Shown here: piece by piece, positions 8,701 to 16,464 of the stretch
How the letters are laid out: every line of letters starts with the position of its first letter
How positions within the stretch are numbered: the stretch's first letter is position 1
Source of the DNA: Cellulomonas edaphi
GTDB taxonomy: Bacteria > Actinomycetota > Actinomycetes > Actinomycetales > Cellulomonadaceae
DNA: 64,000 nucleotides
Direction of reading: 5' to 3'
Assembly (NCBI RefSeq): GCF_030362815.1
Contig: NZ_JAUCGR010000001.1
Location: 1,001,371-1,065,370 of the forward strand
The notes under the pieces: generated by a model
The model's input: only the letters and a program-made list of their open reading frames with translations
Databases searched by the model: none
What the model was told of the DNA's origin: nothing
Position numbers and translations under genes: made by a program

Positions 8701-10713
8701 CCGCTCGTGCACCTCGAGCTCGTGGACGGCACGGGGATGCCGGACGGCGAGACGGGCATGGTGGCGACGACGGCTGCCGAGGTGGACCGCGTGCTGGAGG
8801 TCGTCCTCGACCACGCGCTGAGCCGCCCCGAGGAGTCGCTCGCGGTGGTCACCGTCACCCCCGCCCACGCCGAGGCGGTCCGTGAGGCGGTGCTCGCCGA
8901 GGTGCGCACCAACCCCGCGCTGGCCGCGTTCTTCGACGCCGGGCGCGCGGAGCCGTTCGTCGTGACCGACCTGACGAACGTCGCCGGCCTGCGCCGGGAC
9001 GCGGTGCTGCTCACGTTCGGGCTGGGGCGCACGCCGCACCGGCGGGTGCTGCACACCTTCGGGCCGATCAGCGGCCCGGGCGGGGACGCACTGCTGCTGG
9101 ACGCGCTGGGGTCGACCGCGCACCGGCTCACGGTGGTCTCCTGCTTCGCGGCCGACGACCTGGACCGGGCACGCCTGCGCGGGCCGGGGCCGCGGCTGCT
9201 GCGCGACCTGCTCGCGTTCGCGGCGTCCCGCGCGGCCGGCGGGACCGAGCTCGAGGCCGACTGGACCGAGGCGCCGCTCGCTCCCGAGGCCGGGTCGCTG
9301 GTCGGGATCGTCAGCGACGCCGTGGCCGCCGCCGACGGGCTCCGGGAGGACTCGGGCGTCGGCTCGGACTCCGACGCCAGCGCCGAGTCCGCATCTGACT
9401 CCGAGGCTGGCTCTGGCTCTGGCTCTGCCGATGCTCCGACCGGCGCCGCCTCCTCCGCTGACGCCGGCCCGCAGGGCGCCCGGACGGACGAGGTCCCGAC
9501 CGGCGACGACGCCTCGCACACGCAGGCCGGCCCGGTCGCTGGCGCCGCACCGACCGACGCCCCGGCTGCGGACCAGCACCCCGCCGCCGCCCCCGAGCCC
9601 GATCGCCTGCTGCTCGACCTGGCCGAGCGCCTGTGGCGGCACGGCCTGGTGGTGGACGTCGACTACGGCATCCCCGGCGGCACCCGCATCCCGATGGTCG
9701 TGGGTCACCCCGACGTGCCCGGTCGGATGCTGGTCGCGGTGCTGACGGACGACGACGCCTACGTCGCGGAGCCGAGCATCCGCGTGCGTGAGCGGCTCGT
9801 GGCCGACAGGCTCGCCGACCTGGGCTGGTCGGTGATCCGCGTGTGGTCGGCCGCGGCGTTCCTGGACCCGCAGGCCGAGGTGGACCGGATCCGCCGCGCG
9901 GTGCACGCCTGCGTGCCCGCGCAGCCGGTCGAGCCGAGGTCTGCCACGCTGAGCGTGCCGGTGGTGGTCGAGTCCGAGCAGGCCGACGACGTCGTCGCGG
10001 TCCCCGCGCCGGTCGCGTCCGGGCAGGGCGACGAGCGGGCCGACGACGAGCGGATGGCGGACGAGCGGGCGGTCGCCGTGGCGGACGGCGCGCGTCCGGA
10101 CGAGCCTGCCGGTGCACCCGGGGCGGACGCGCCGCACGCGGGCGTGATCGACGAGGCCGCCGCACCCGTGGCGGACGCGCGGGACGCCGGCGTGGTCGAC
10201 CGAGCCGCTCCCGACTCCGTGCCCACCGCATCGCGCCCGGCGCCGGCCGACGACGAGCCCGCGCGGCACTCGCAGCCGATGGCGACCGTGCACGGCGGCG
10301 TGATGGAGATCCTCGCGCCGGTGGAGCCGGCGCTCCCCGGCGCTCTGCTCGAGGTCACGGTCTCCACCCCTGCGGCCGGGGTGCTCGCGCCGTCGCCCAA
10401 GGCCGCCGCGGCGGTCAAGCGCGCGACCGACGCGGCCGACGCGGAGCCGGCGCCGGCGTCCCAGCCCCTGCAGCTGGTGCTCGCCGTGCCGACGCGGCAG
10501 CGCCCGGATGTGCGCAAGGGCCTGCCGATCGGTGCCTACTCCGACGACCAGCTCGACGAGCTCGTCGCCTGGCTGCGGTCCGACGGGCAGGAGCGCACCC
10601 GCGACCAGCTGGCCGCGGCCCTGCGCGACGAGCTGGGGATCACCCGGCGGTCCTACCGCGTCGACACCGCCGTGCGGGGTGCCGTGACCCGCGGCCTCGC
10701 CTCGGAGTCCTGA
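5797..10713 (+). CDS. Giant SF1-helicase-like protein with degenerate ATPase motifs
   Basis: 1638 residues from GTG 5797; a TACCGT hexamer (5785-5790) lies 12 bases upstream, suggesting a leaderless mRNA. The layout follows the large DUF4011-type helicase/nuclease proteins: an N-terminal domain, an ATPase core (about 330-1200), an acidic disordered linker (about 1185-1265, Ser/Asp/Ala rich), a restriction-endonuclease-like domain (about 1270-1375, ending VADRLADLGWSVIRVWS), a second linker, and a C-terminal domain (about 1570-1638). The Walker A position reads DAPTGADVTGTL (345-356) with no GKT, and the Walker B position reads VVIDSAAHLP (Asp889) with no DE pair. VVVVGDARC and later helicase-like blocks persist. 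It is therefore probably a pseudo-helicase scaffold. Role unknown; nucleic-acid binding is inference. Confidence 0.6.
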   Translation: MTVPARVPGTGTTPGQVQVPVADNPAVVLVEPPSADELVEGAVATWRAALVEAAGGSTLADVELLGDAALDLSAAHPSGMAQLFAGRETRLSNLVREGSALSTARRRARAVGARSAAYAQQYGIAPTSVAIGVATWTERTAPEAAQDDVAALASITRQRQRPDDEPADRSPRTVRAPVLLRPVTLRARGTGEADYELALEPSLEVNPVLARALRSRGALLDPGAVARGAFTPSGFDPRAALKRLASLGEAVLEDFALAERVVVGTFVHPGQVLVDDLDQLAGTLDRHEVVAALAGVDADALAGRALPEPVVGDRDPALERGVGDLDPAQQHVLDVVATGTHLFVDAPTGADVTGTLAALVADAAASGRTVLYVPGHRRSATALVERLERLGLGDLVLDVAPEAGWRTTAARRLLGAMTLEVPGVDAHGLHTLRSELVARREQLRGYVVGLHAPREPWGVSAYDALQQLARLTSTRPTPRTTVRLAPDVTRVLDAAARADLADALTRVGELGAFRVRPTDTPWYGADLRTRADADVAVRRLERLLDSGIPTLLERTEQVANETGLNRATTLAAWSEQLAMLDGVRAALDVFQPIVFERTASDLVAATATAQWRQERGIDMGSVVRRRLRKQAKDMVRPGRPVADLHGALLEVAEQRQIWHAHCPGGGWPRLPDGLEQIEEELAALRGDIEALDGVLATTPDGAGLSDLPLSTLLERLTRLRAGADALDTLPDRTALLHRLRGAGLGELVDDLAHRSVDPGLAAAELDLAWWSTVIEQILGAEPTLAGYDGTALGSLAAQYAQLDREHVARLSGPVLTGAVAHVSTVLRQHRAQAEDLFAELVEERLTSLRDTFGRHPDVARRLRPIIAASPMLVPQVLPPSRTVDLVVIDSAAHLPVEMALAAVSRGRQVVVVGDARCASGTAVRELAGVLPGVALHARASRRDPYLTAFLARHGYEGVLSALPLPQQEPLVHLELVDGTGMPDGETGMVATTAAEVDRVLEVVLDHALSRPEESLAVVTVTPAHAEAVREAVLAEVRTNPALAAFFDAGRAEPFVVTDLTNVAGLRRDAVLLTFGLGRTPHRRVLHTFGPISGPGGDALLLDALGSTAHRLTVVSCFAADDLDRARLRGPGPRLLRDLLAFAASRAAGGTELEADWTEAPLAPEAGSLVGIVSDAVAAADGLREDSGVGSDSDASAESASDSEAGSGSGSADAPTGAASSADAGPQGARTDEVPTGDDASHTQAGPVAGAAPTDAPAADQHPAAAPEPDRLLLDLAERLWRHGLVVDVDYGIPGGTRIPMVVGHPDVPGRMLVAVLTDDDAYVAEPSIRVRERLVADRLADLGWSVIRVWSAAAFLDPQAEVDRIRRAVHACVPAQPVEPRSATLSVPVVVESEQADDVVAVPAPVASGQGDERADDERMADERAVAVADGARPDEPAGAPGADAPHAGVIDEAAAPVADARDAGVVDRAAPDSVPTASRPAPADDEPARHSQPMATVHGGVMEILAPVEPALPGALLEVTVSTPAAGVLAPSPKAAAAVKRATDAADAEPAPASQPLQLVLAVPTRQRPDVRKGLPIGAYSDDQLDELVAWLRSDGQERTRDQLAAALRDELGITRRSYRVDTAVRGAVTRGLASES

Positions 10714-10762
10714 CTCTTCCCGACGGGTCTGCGCCCATCGCGTGCGGTGGGATCATCGAGGA

Positions 10763-11017
10763 GTGAACCAGCCTCGACCGCGCAGCCGCCGGGCCGTGCG
10801 CCCGGCGGGGACGGTGGGCACCGACGACGCGGTGCTCGTGTCCTCGCACCCCGCGGCGCCGGCCCCCGATCGGCCTGAGCCCGTGAGCGCGGCCCCCTCC
10901 CCGGTTCGCGAGCCGGCGATCGACCTGCGCAGCGCGGACGACACCGACCTCGGCTGGGGCGAGGCGGGCGGCGGTAACGACGACCGGCTGCAGCGCGACA
11001 AGCCGCCGCACTGGTAG
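10763..11017 (+). CDS. Small conserved protein ending in PPHW
   Basis: 84 residues, mostly disordered: a basic start (NQPRPRSRRAVR), an Ala/Pro/Asp-rich middle, and the C-terminal block DTDLGWGE...DDRLQRDKPPHW. A similar acidic tail ending in RPPHW occurs in small actinobacterial proteins, so the end is probably the functional part. GTG 10763 is chosen because GATCAT at 10751-10756 sits 12 bases upstream (leaderless pattern); GAGGAG just before it could alternatively act as ribosome binding site but is too close. It follows the helicase-like gene by 49 bases on the same strand. Function unknown. Confidence 0.6.
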   Translation: MNQPRPRSRRAVRPAGTVGTDDAVLVSSHPAAPAPDRPEPVSAAPSPVREPAIDLRSADDTDLGWGEAGGGNDDRLQRDKPPHW

Positions 11018-11041
11018 CGGGCCCGCGGTCAGGACGGGGCC

Positions 11042-11169
11042 GGGAAGCGGCCGACGCGGGCCCGGGAGGTGCCGGGAAGCGGCCGACGCGGGCCGGGGAG
11101 GTGCCGGGAAGCGGCCGACGCGGGCCGGGGAGGTGCCGGGAAGCGGCCGACGCGGGCCGGGGAGCGGCC
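11042..11169. repeat. Tandem 32-bp repeat, four copies
   Basis: Four head-to-tail copies begin at 11042, 11074, 11106 and 11138, each opening with GGGAAGCGGCCGACGCGGGC. Copies 2-4 are essentially identical and copy 1 differs by one or two bases in the spacer part. The array fills the gap between the converging small protein gene and mscL. It has no spacers and is not a CRISPR array; it looks like a minisatellite that could vary in copy number between strains. Confidence 0.9.
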
Positions 11170-11204
11170 GGAAGGTGCGGTCGGTAGCCGGCTGGGTACC
11201 GCGG

Positions 11205-11729
11205 TCAGTACGCGGGCGGGGGTCCGGGCGGGGGAGCTGCCGGGCCGGCGTCGTTCGCGGCCGCCGCGTTGGGGCGGGCAGCGAGCAGGTCGCGGATCTC
11301 CTGCAGCAGCAGGATGTCCTCGGCGGGTGCGGCCGGCTCGGCCTCCTCGCCGCGCTTGCGGCGCGCTGCGAGCGCGTTGAGCGGCAGCACGATGAGGAAG
11401 TAGATGGCCGCCGCGGTGAGCAGGAACTGGACCAGCGCGTTGATGACCACACCGACCTGGATGGGCTGGGCGGGCTCGTCGCCCCACGAGTAGGGGCCGA
11501 TGTCCCAGAGGTGGTCCAGGTTCGGCTGGCCGAAGATCCACCCGACGAGCGGGTTGATGACCGCCTCGACGAAGGCGCTGATGACCTTGCCGAAGGCCGC
11601 GCCGATGACCACGCCGACTGCGAGGTCGACGACGTTGCCTCGCGAGATGAAGTCCTTGAACCCCTGACCGACCTTCGCGAGACCGGTCAGGCGTCTCCCC
11701 GTCGCGGTCGTTGCCTGGTCCTTCGCCAC
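11205..11729 (-). CDS. mscL: Large-conductance mechanosensitive channel MscL
   Basis: 174 residues, longer than E. coli MscL (136) because of a Pro/Ala-rich tail. The N-terminal amphipathic helix (GFKDFISRGNVVDLAVGVVI) leads into TM1 (DLAVGVVIGAAFGKVISAFV), a periplasmic loop (about 65-95) and TM2 (NALVQFLLTAAAIYFLIVLPL), then the charged cytoplasmic helix KRGEEAE...EDILLLQEIRDLL typical of the family. It opens under membrane tension to release solutes during osmotic downshock. GTG 11729 has an excellent AGGAGG six bases upstream. In Mycobacterium tuberculosis mscL also sits near the galU-side genes (Rv0985c). Confidence 0.95.
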   Translation of the reverse strand: MAKDQATTATGRRLTGLAKVGQGFKDFISRGNVVDLAVGVVIGAAFGKVISAFVEAVINPLVGWIFGQPNLDHLWDIGPYSWGDEPAQPIQVGVVINALVQFLLTAAAIYFLIVLPLNALAARRKRGEEAEPAAPAEDILLLQEIRDLLAARPNAAAANDAGPAAPPPGPPPAY

Positions 11730-11792
11730 GTACGCCTCCTCGCTGGTGCCCCACGGTCGTCGCTGCCTGGGACGATGCCCCGGCCGGCTCGA

Positions 11793-12470
11793 TCATGGCA
11801 CGACGACCGCCGACAGCAAGGCGGACGCAGCGGCGGCCGCCAGCTCGTCCACCTCGTCGGGGGCGACGGCGAGCAGCACGGGGTAGCTGGTGTCGTCACC
11901 GGCGGGGACGGCGAAGGGGCCGGGCTCGTCCGCCGCGGCGGGTGGCGCAGGCAGCACCAGCGCTCGGGCCGCGACCACCCGCCCGCGCTCGTCGTCCGGT
12001 GTCGCCGACAGCACGTCCACGCGCATGCCCGCGGCCAGCAGGGAAGCGACCGCCGGATCCGCCAGCCGGACGGCCGCGACCACGGTGCCTGGCGGCCCGG
12101 CGAGGTCGTCGGGAACCAGCAGGCCCGGCACCACGGGCGTGCCGGCGGTCAGGGGCACCGCGGTGGCCGCGCCGAGCAGCGCCGCCGCTCCGTGCGCCGC
12201 GCCGTCGGGCGCCACGGCGACCGGGAGCCGGACGAGGCGCACGTCGTCGACTCCCAGCGTGCGCCCGGCCGGGAGCGCGCGCGCTGCCACGACAACGCCG
12301 ACCGTCGGCGGTTCGGGAGGCCGCAGCGCGTCCACGACCGACGAGGCCACGGCCGCGAGGCAGACGGCGACCACCACGAAGCGTCCGCGCCACATCAGCG
12401 CGCGCACGGTGACCGCGAAGGGTGCCCGTCGGCGTTCGAGCGGCGGGGGCGCGGAGGCGAAGTGGCTCAC
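11793..12470 (-). CDS. SAF-domain protein, CpaB/RcpC-like
   Basis: 225 residues. A short cytoplasmic start (1-30) is followed by one membrane helix (about 31-48, FVVVAVCLAAVASSVVDAL) and an extracytoplasmic SAF-type domain (about 55-120: VVVAARALPAGRTLGVDDVRL...AGTPVVPGLLV) typical of Flp-pilus CpaB and flagellar FlgA. In actinobacteria such proteins occur as single genes beside FmdB and mscL without pilus genes, as here. The GTG start at 12470 gives the complete membrane helix. A wall or secretion accessory role is inference. Confidence 0.75.
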   Translation of the reverse strand: MSHFASAPPPLERRRAPFAVTVRALMWRGRFVVVAVCLAAVASSVVDALRPPEPPTVGVVVAARALPAGRTLGVDDVRLVRLPVAVAPDGAAHGAAALLGAATAVPLTAGTPVVPGLLVPDDLAGPPGTVVAAVRLADPAVASLLAAGMRVDVLSATPDDERGRVVAARALVLPAPPAAADEPGPFAVPAGDDTSYPVLLAVAPDEVDELAAAAASALLSAVVVP

Positions 12471-12641
12471 GCGAGGAACGGTAACGACGCCCGGAGTTGC
12501 CGGTCAGCCTCCCGTGACACGTGTGTGCGGCGGGCACGCCCGGTGCGCGGCTGTGGATGCCTCGACGCGCTGCAGGGGCCGCAGCTGGCTCAGGTGCCGG
12601 CGGAAAGGTCAGCCGGCGGCGAGTCCGAGCCCGCGGCGGGG

Positions 12642-12968
12642 TCAGCCCGCGGCGGGCTTGGCCGCGGCGGCCGGTGCCGAGGACGCGGGCGCAGCGGCGG
12701 GCGCCGGGGCGGCCGGAGTCGACGCGGGAGCCGTGGAGGTGGACGAGTCGCTCGAGCTGGCCGCGGGGATCGAGGACGACTTACCCGAGCCGGCGCGCGC
12801 GTCGTTGCGGTAGAAGCCGGAGCCCTTGAAGACCACGCCCACCGAGGAGAACACCTTGCGCAGGCGCCCGTCGCACTCGGGGCACACGGTCAGCGACGCG
12901 TCGCTGAAGGACTGCTGGATGTCGAACGCGTGGCCGCACACGGTGCACGCGTAGGAGTAGGTAGGCAC
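12642..12968 (-). CDS. FmdB-family zinc-ribbon protein
   Basis: 108 residues. The N terminus (PTYSYACTVCGHAF) and VCPECDGRL form the CxxC...CxxC zinc ribbon of the FmdB family; a block ending GVVFKGSGFYRND follows, and the last 50 residues are a low-complexity Ser/Ala/Pro tail. The GTG start at 12968 has GGAG 9 bases upstream and makes the protein begin at the family's conserved PTY. The M. tuberculosis homologue (Rv0991c, beside the Rv0992c cyclo-ligase and galU) has been described as a redox-regulated chaperone, so protein-quality control is plausible. The neighbourhood here is similar, with a penicillin-acylase gene in between. Confidence 0.88.
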   Translation of the reverse strand: MPTYSYACTVCGHAFDIQQSFSDASLTVCPECDGRLRKVFSSVGVVFKGSGFYRNDARAGSGKSSSIPAASSSDSSTSTAPASTPAAPAPAAAPASSAPAAAAKPAAG

Positions 12969-13116
12969 AAGGTTCTCCACTGGCAGACGTTCGCCGGGCG
13001 GCCGTCGCCGCTGGCACTCACAGGGTCTGAGTGCCAATCGTAACCGCCCGAACCCGTCCGATGTTCCACGGGGCGAGTCGGCGGTCGGCCCCCGGAGGAC
13101 GAACTACCCTCGCAGG

Positions 13117-15675
13117 GTGTCCCGCCGTGCTGTCCGACTCACCGTCGTCTCCGTCGCCATCGTGCTCGTCGTCGCCCTCGTGGCGGCCATCGTGGCGGCG
13201 GTCGTCGTCATCCGTCGCCCCCTGCCGCAGACGAGCGGGAGCCTGAAGCTCCCCGGGCTCACCGCGCCGGTGCTGGTGACGCGGGACGCCCGCGGCATCC
13301 CCACCATCACCGCGAAGACGAGCGCCGACCTCTTCCGGGCGCAGGGATACGTGGCCGCGCAGGACCGGTTCTTCGAGATGGACTACCGCCGCCACGTCAC
13401 GGCCGGCCGCCTCTCGGAGCTGGTGGGCGAGAACGAGGACGCCCTCGAGGCGGACAAGGTGATCCGCACGTTCGGCTGGCGCCGCGTGGCCCAGCAGGAG
13501 TGGTCGCTCATCGAGCCGGAGACCAAGGCGGCGCTGCAGGCCTACGCCGACGGCGTGAACGCCTACCTCGACGGCAAGGCCCCCTCGCAGATCGCCGTCG
13601 AGTACACGGTGCTCGGCCTGCAGCTCGACGTCGACGCCCCGGAGAAGTGGGACCCCGTGGACTCCCTCGCCTGGCTCAAGGCGATGGCGTGGGACCTGCG
13701 CGGCAACTACGACGACGAGCTGTCCCGCGCCCGCACGTTCGCCTCGGTGCGTGACGTCAAGAAGGTCGACGCGCTCTTCCCGACGTACCCCGAGGACACG
13801 AACGCACCCATCCTCAGCCGCGCGGACGTGGTCGAGGACACGACCACCGTGGCGTCGCAGCACCCGCTCGACCTGCACGACGCCGACCTGCAGAAGGCGC
13901 TGGACGCGGCGGACGCCGCTCTCACGGCGGTCCCGCACCTCGTCGGCCAGGGCGAGGGCGTGGGTTCCAACTCCTGGGTGGTCGGCGGCGACCACACCGC
14001 GTCGGGCAAGCCGATCCTGGCCAACGACCCCCACCTGTCCATCTCGGCGCCGGGCATCTGGCAGCAGATCGGGCTGCGCTGCGCGCAGGTCGGCACGGCG
14101 TGCCCGTACGACGTGTCCGGGTTCTCGTTCGCCGGTATGCCCGGGGTGGTCATCGGGCACAACGCGCAGCTTGCCTGGGGACTGACGAACCTGGGGGCGG
14201 ACGTCACCGACTTCTTCCTCGAGCGCGTCAACGGCACGGTCGTCGAGCGCGACGGCGGGACCGAGCCGATGACCATCCGCACCGAGACCATCAAGGTCAA
14301 CGGCGCCGAGCCGGTCGAGATCGAGGTGCGCAGCACCCGGCACGGCCCGATCATCTCCGACGTCATCGACGCGGACGCCGTGGGCGACGCGCCGCTGGCG
14401 GACGGCTCCGTGGGGCGCAGCTACGCCGTGTCCCTGGGCTGGACGGCACTCGCACCGGGGCACACCGCGGACGCCTTGCTGTCGATCGACACGGCACGCG
14501 ACGCCGACGACATCGCCAAGGTCGGCCGGCTGCTCGAGGTGCCCTCGCAGAACATCGTGTTCGCGACCACGGACGGCCACATCGGCTACCAGGCGCCGGG
14601 CCGCATCCCCGTCCGCGCACGGATCCCGGGCGCGGTGCCCTCGGACGGCACGTGGCCGCGGCCGGGCTGGGACAGCGCGTACGACTGGCAGGGCTACGTC
14701 GACCCGACCGACATGCCGCATGCTCTCGACCCCGCCAGTGGCGTGATCGTCGCGGCGAACCAGCAGGTCACGCCCCGGGGCACGGGGCCCTTCCTCACCA
14801 AGGACTGGGACTACGGCTTCCGGAGCCAGCGCATCCTCGACCTGCTCGGCGCCGCCGTGGAGGACGACGGCACGCTCGGCGTCGCCGACATGGCCACCAT
14901 CCAGCTCGACCAGCACAACCCGTACGCCGACGTGCTGGTGCCGACGCTCCTCTCGCTGAACATCGAGAACGACTTCGACGACGACGGGCAGGACCTGCTG
15001 CGCACCTGGGACCGCACCAACGCGAAGGACTCGGCCGCCGCGGCGTACTTCGCGGCCGTGTGGGCGGACGTGCTGCGTCTGGCGTTCGACGACGACCTGC
15101 CGGACGCGGAGTCGCCCGACGGTGGCTCGCGGTGGCTCGAGGTGGTGCGCGAGCTGCTGTCCAAGCCGGAGTCGCCCTGGTGGGACGACCGGTCGACGCC
15201 GGGCGTGGTCGAGGGCCGCGACGAGGTGCTGACGCGGGCCATGGTGAACGCACGCCGGCAGTTGACGGCCAAGCTGGGGCGCGACCCGCAGGACTGGGCT
15301 TGGGGCCGCCTGCACGTCGCCGCGCCCGAGCACGCCGTGCTGGGCGGCGACAGCCTCCCGGCGCTCGTGCGCCGCCTGGTCAACCCGCAGCCGCTGCAGG
15401 TGGGCGGCGGGTCGTCGATCGTGGACGCGACCGCCTGGGACGCCAGCTCTGACTCGTACGGCGTGACGGCGGGCCCGTCGATGCGCATGGTGGTCGACCT
15501 CGGCGACCTGGACTCCTCGACCTGGGTGAACCTCACGGGCTCGTCGGGACACCCGGCCAGCAAGCACTACACCGACCAGTTCGCTGCGTGGGCGCACGGC
15601 ACCACCTACCCGTGGCCGTTCTCGCCCGCCGCCGTCCAGGCCGACGCGAGCGACCACCTGACGTTCACGCCGTAG
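13117..15675 (+). CDS. Penicillin-acylase family Ntn-hydrolase
   Basis: 852 residues. One N-terminal hydrophobic segment (about 8-32, VSVAIVLVVALVAAIVAAVVV) makes it exported or membrane-tethered. The alpha chain begins around KLPGLTAPVLVTRDARGIP, an acyl-pocket region follows, and the autoprocessing site GVGSNSW places the catalytic N-terminal serine of the beta chain at Ser284. The beta chain keeps the AND and PHL motifs (ILANDPHL). Such enzymes hydrolyse amide bonds of beta-lactams, acyl-homoserine lactones or cyclic lipopeptides; the natural substrate cannot be told. GTG 13117 is preceded by TACCCT (13105-13110) exactly 12 bases upstream, so the mRNA is probably leaderless. It converges on the cyclo-ligase gene. 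Confidence 0.9.
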   Translation: MSRRAVRLTVVSVAIVLVVALVAAIVAAVVVIRRPLPQTSGSLKLPGLTAPVLVTRDARGIPTITAKTSADLFRAQGYVAAQDRFFEMDYRRHVTAGRLSELVGENEDALEADKVIRTFGWRRVAQQEWSLIEPETKAALQAYADGVNAYLDGKAPSQIAVEYTVLGLQLDVDAPEKWDPVDSLAWLKAMAWDLRGNYDDELSRARTFASVRDVKKVDALFPTYPEDTNAPILSRADVVEDTTTVASQHPLDLHDADLQKALDAADAALTAVPHLVGQGEGVGSNSWVVGGDHTASGKPILANDPHLSISAPGIWQQIGLRCAQVGTACPYDVSGFSFAGMPGVVIGHNAQLAWGLTNLGADVTDFFLERVNGTVVERDGGTEPMTIRTETIKVNGAEPVEIEVRSTRHGPIISDVIDADAVGDAPLADGSVGRSYAVSLGWTALAPGHTADALLSIDTARDADDIAKVGRLLEVPSQNIVFATTDGHIGYQAPGRIPVRARIPGAVPSDGTWPRPGWDSAYDWQGYVDPTDMPHALDPASGVIVAANQQVTPRGTGPFLTKDWDYGFRSQRILDLLGAAVEDDGTLGVADMATIQLDQHNPYADVLVPTLLSLNIENDFDDDGQDLLRTWDRTNAKDSAAAAYFAAVWADVLRLAFDDDLPDAESPDGGSRWLEVVRELLSKPESPWWDDRSTPGVVEGRDEVLTRAMVNARRQLTAKLGRDPQDWAWGRLHVAAPEHAVLGGDSLPALVRRLVNPQPLQVGGGSSIVDATAWDASSDSYGVTAGPSMRMVVDLGDLDSSTWVNLTGSSGHPASKHYTDQFAAWAHGTTYPWPFSPAAVQADASDHLTFTP

Positions 15676-15702
15676 CCGGGCGCCCGAGCTCGGGCCGGGG
15701 TG

Positions 15703-16350
15703 TCAGCGCGCGCCGGGGCCCACCGAGCGCCAGCCGTCCGGCGTCGCGACGATGTCGACCGTGCGGTCGTGCGGCTCGCGCGGCAGGGGACGGGTCGAGG
15801 CGTCGTAGAGCTCCTCGGGGAAGACGAGCGCGATCACGGGGACGCCCGGCCGGGCGTGCTCCAGGGCGCGGTCGTACCAGCCGCCGCCCTGCCCGAGCCG
15901 CGCGCCGTCGGTGTCCACCGCGAGCGCCGGGGCGACGATCGCGTCGGCCTGGGCAAGGGCGTCGGGGCCCAGCGTGGGCCCGCCCGGCTCGGGCGGCCTG
16001 CCGGGGGCGCGCTCGCGCAGGTCCTCCGGGCCCGCGTACTCCGCCCAGTCGCGCTGCAGCCCGGAGCCGAGCACGGGCAAGAGCACGCGCGCACCCCGCG
16101 CTGCGAGCCGCTCGAGCAGCTCGAGCGTCCCCGGCTCGGTGGGGCGGGCCGCGTAGACCGACAGCACCGGGGCCTCGGCGACGGCGGGGATCCCGGCGAC
16201 CACGTCGGCCAGTGCGACCGCGGCCTGGTCACGCAGGCGCTGCGAGCGCGCGCGGCGACCGGCTCGGATCGCCGTGCGCAGCCGCTCCTTGACGTCCTCG
16301 ATCTCGTCGCCCTCGGCGGCGTGCGGGTACGGCTGGGCGGCGGTGCTCAT
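15703..16350 (-). CDS. 5-formyltetrahydrofolate cyclo-ligase
   Basis: 215 residues, normal for the family. It converts 5-formyl-THF to 5,10-methenyl-THF using ATP. The C-terminal ATP/substrate loop LGQGGGWYDRAL is the family signature, and the N terminus has the basic helix IRAGRRARSQRLRDQAA. The ATG at 16350 has GGGAGAG about eight bases upstream. It is divergent from galU with 114 bases between them, the same arrangement as Rv0992c/galU in M. tuberculosis. A 14-bp palindrome, GCCCGAGCTCGGGC (15682-15695), lies in the 27-base gap to the converging acylase gene. Confidence 0.9.
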   Translation of the reverse strand: MSTAAQPYPHAAEGDEIEDVKERLRTAIRAGRRARSQRLRDQAAVALADVVAGIPAVAEAPVLSVYAARPTEPGTLELLERLAARGARVLLPVLGSGLQRDWAEYAGPEDLRERAPGRPPEPGGPTLGPDALAQADAIVAPALAVDTDGARLGQGGGWYDRALEHARPGVPVIALVFPEELYDASTRPLPREPHDRTVDIVATPDGWRSVGPGAR

Positions 16351-16464
16351 GCATCCACTCTCCCAAACTCCAAGCGGATCTTTGAACCAAACGCGGCGAA
16401 CGTCACATGACGAGTCGGCGCCAGGTGCGGCGCGCCGGCGCGTGCGCCGCTAGCCTCCGAACGT

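Noticed and set aside
5506..10293. Very long open frame opposite the helicase-like gene
   Set aside because: High-GC antisense frames stay open by codon bias; the translation is Arg/Gly/Ala-rich with no domains, while the plus-strand protein has a clear family layout.
11042..11169. CRISPR array
   Set aside because: Units are contiguous with no unique spacers and no cas genes nearby.
15682..15695. Palindrome GCCCGAGCTCGGGC as terminator
   Set aside because: It has no loop and no U-tract; it may be chance in GC-rich DNA, so it is only mentioned with the neighbouring gene.
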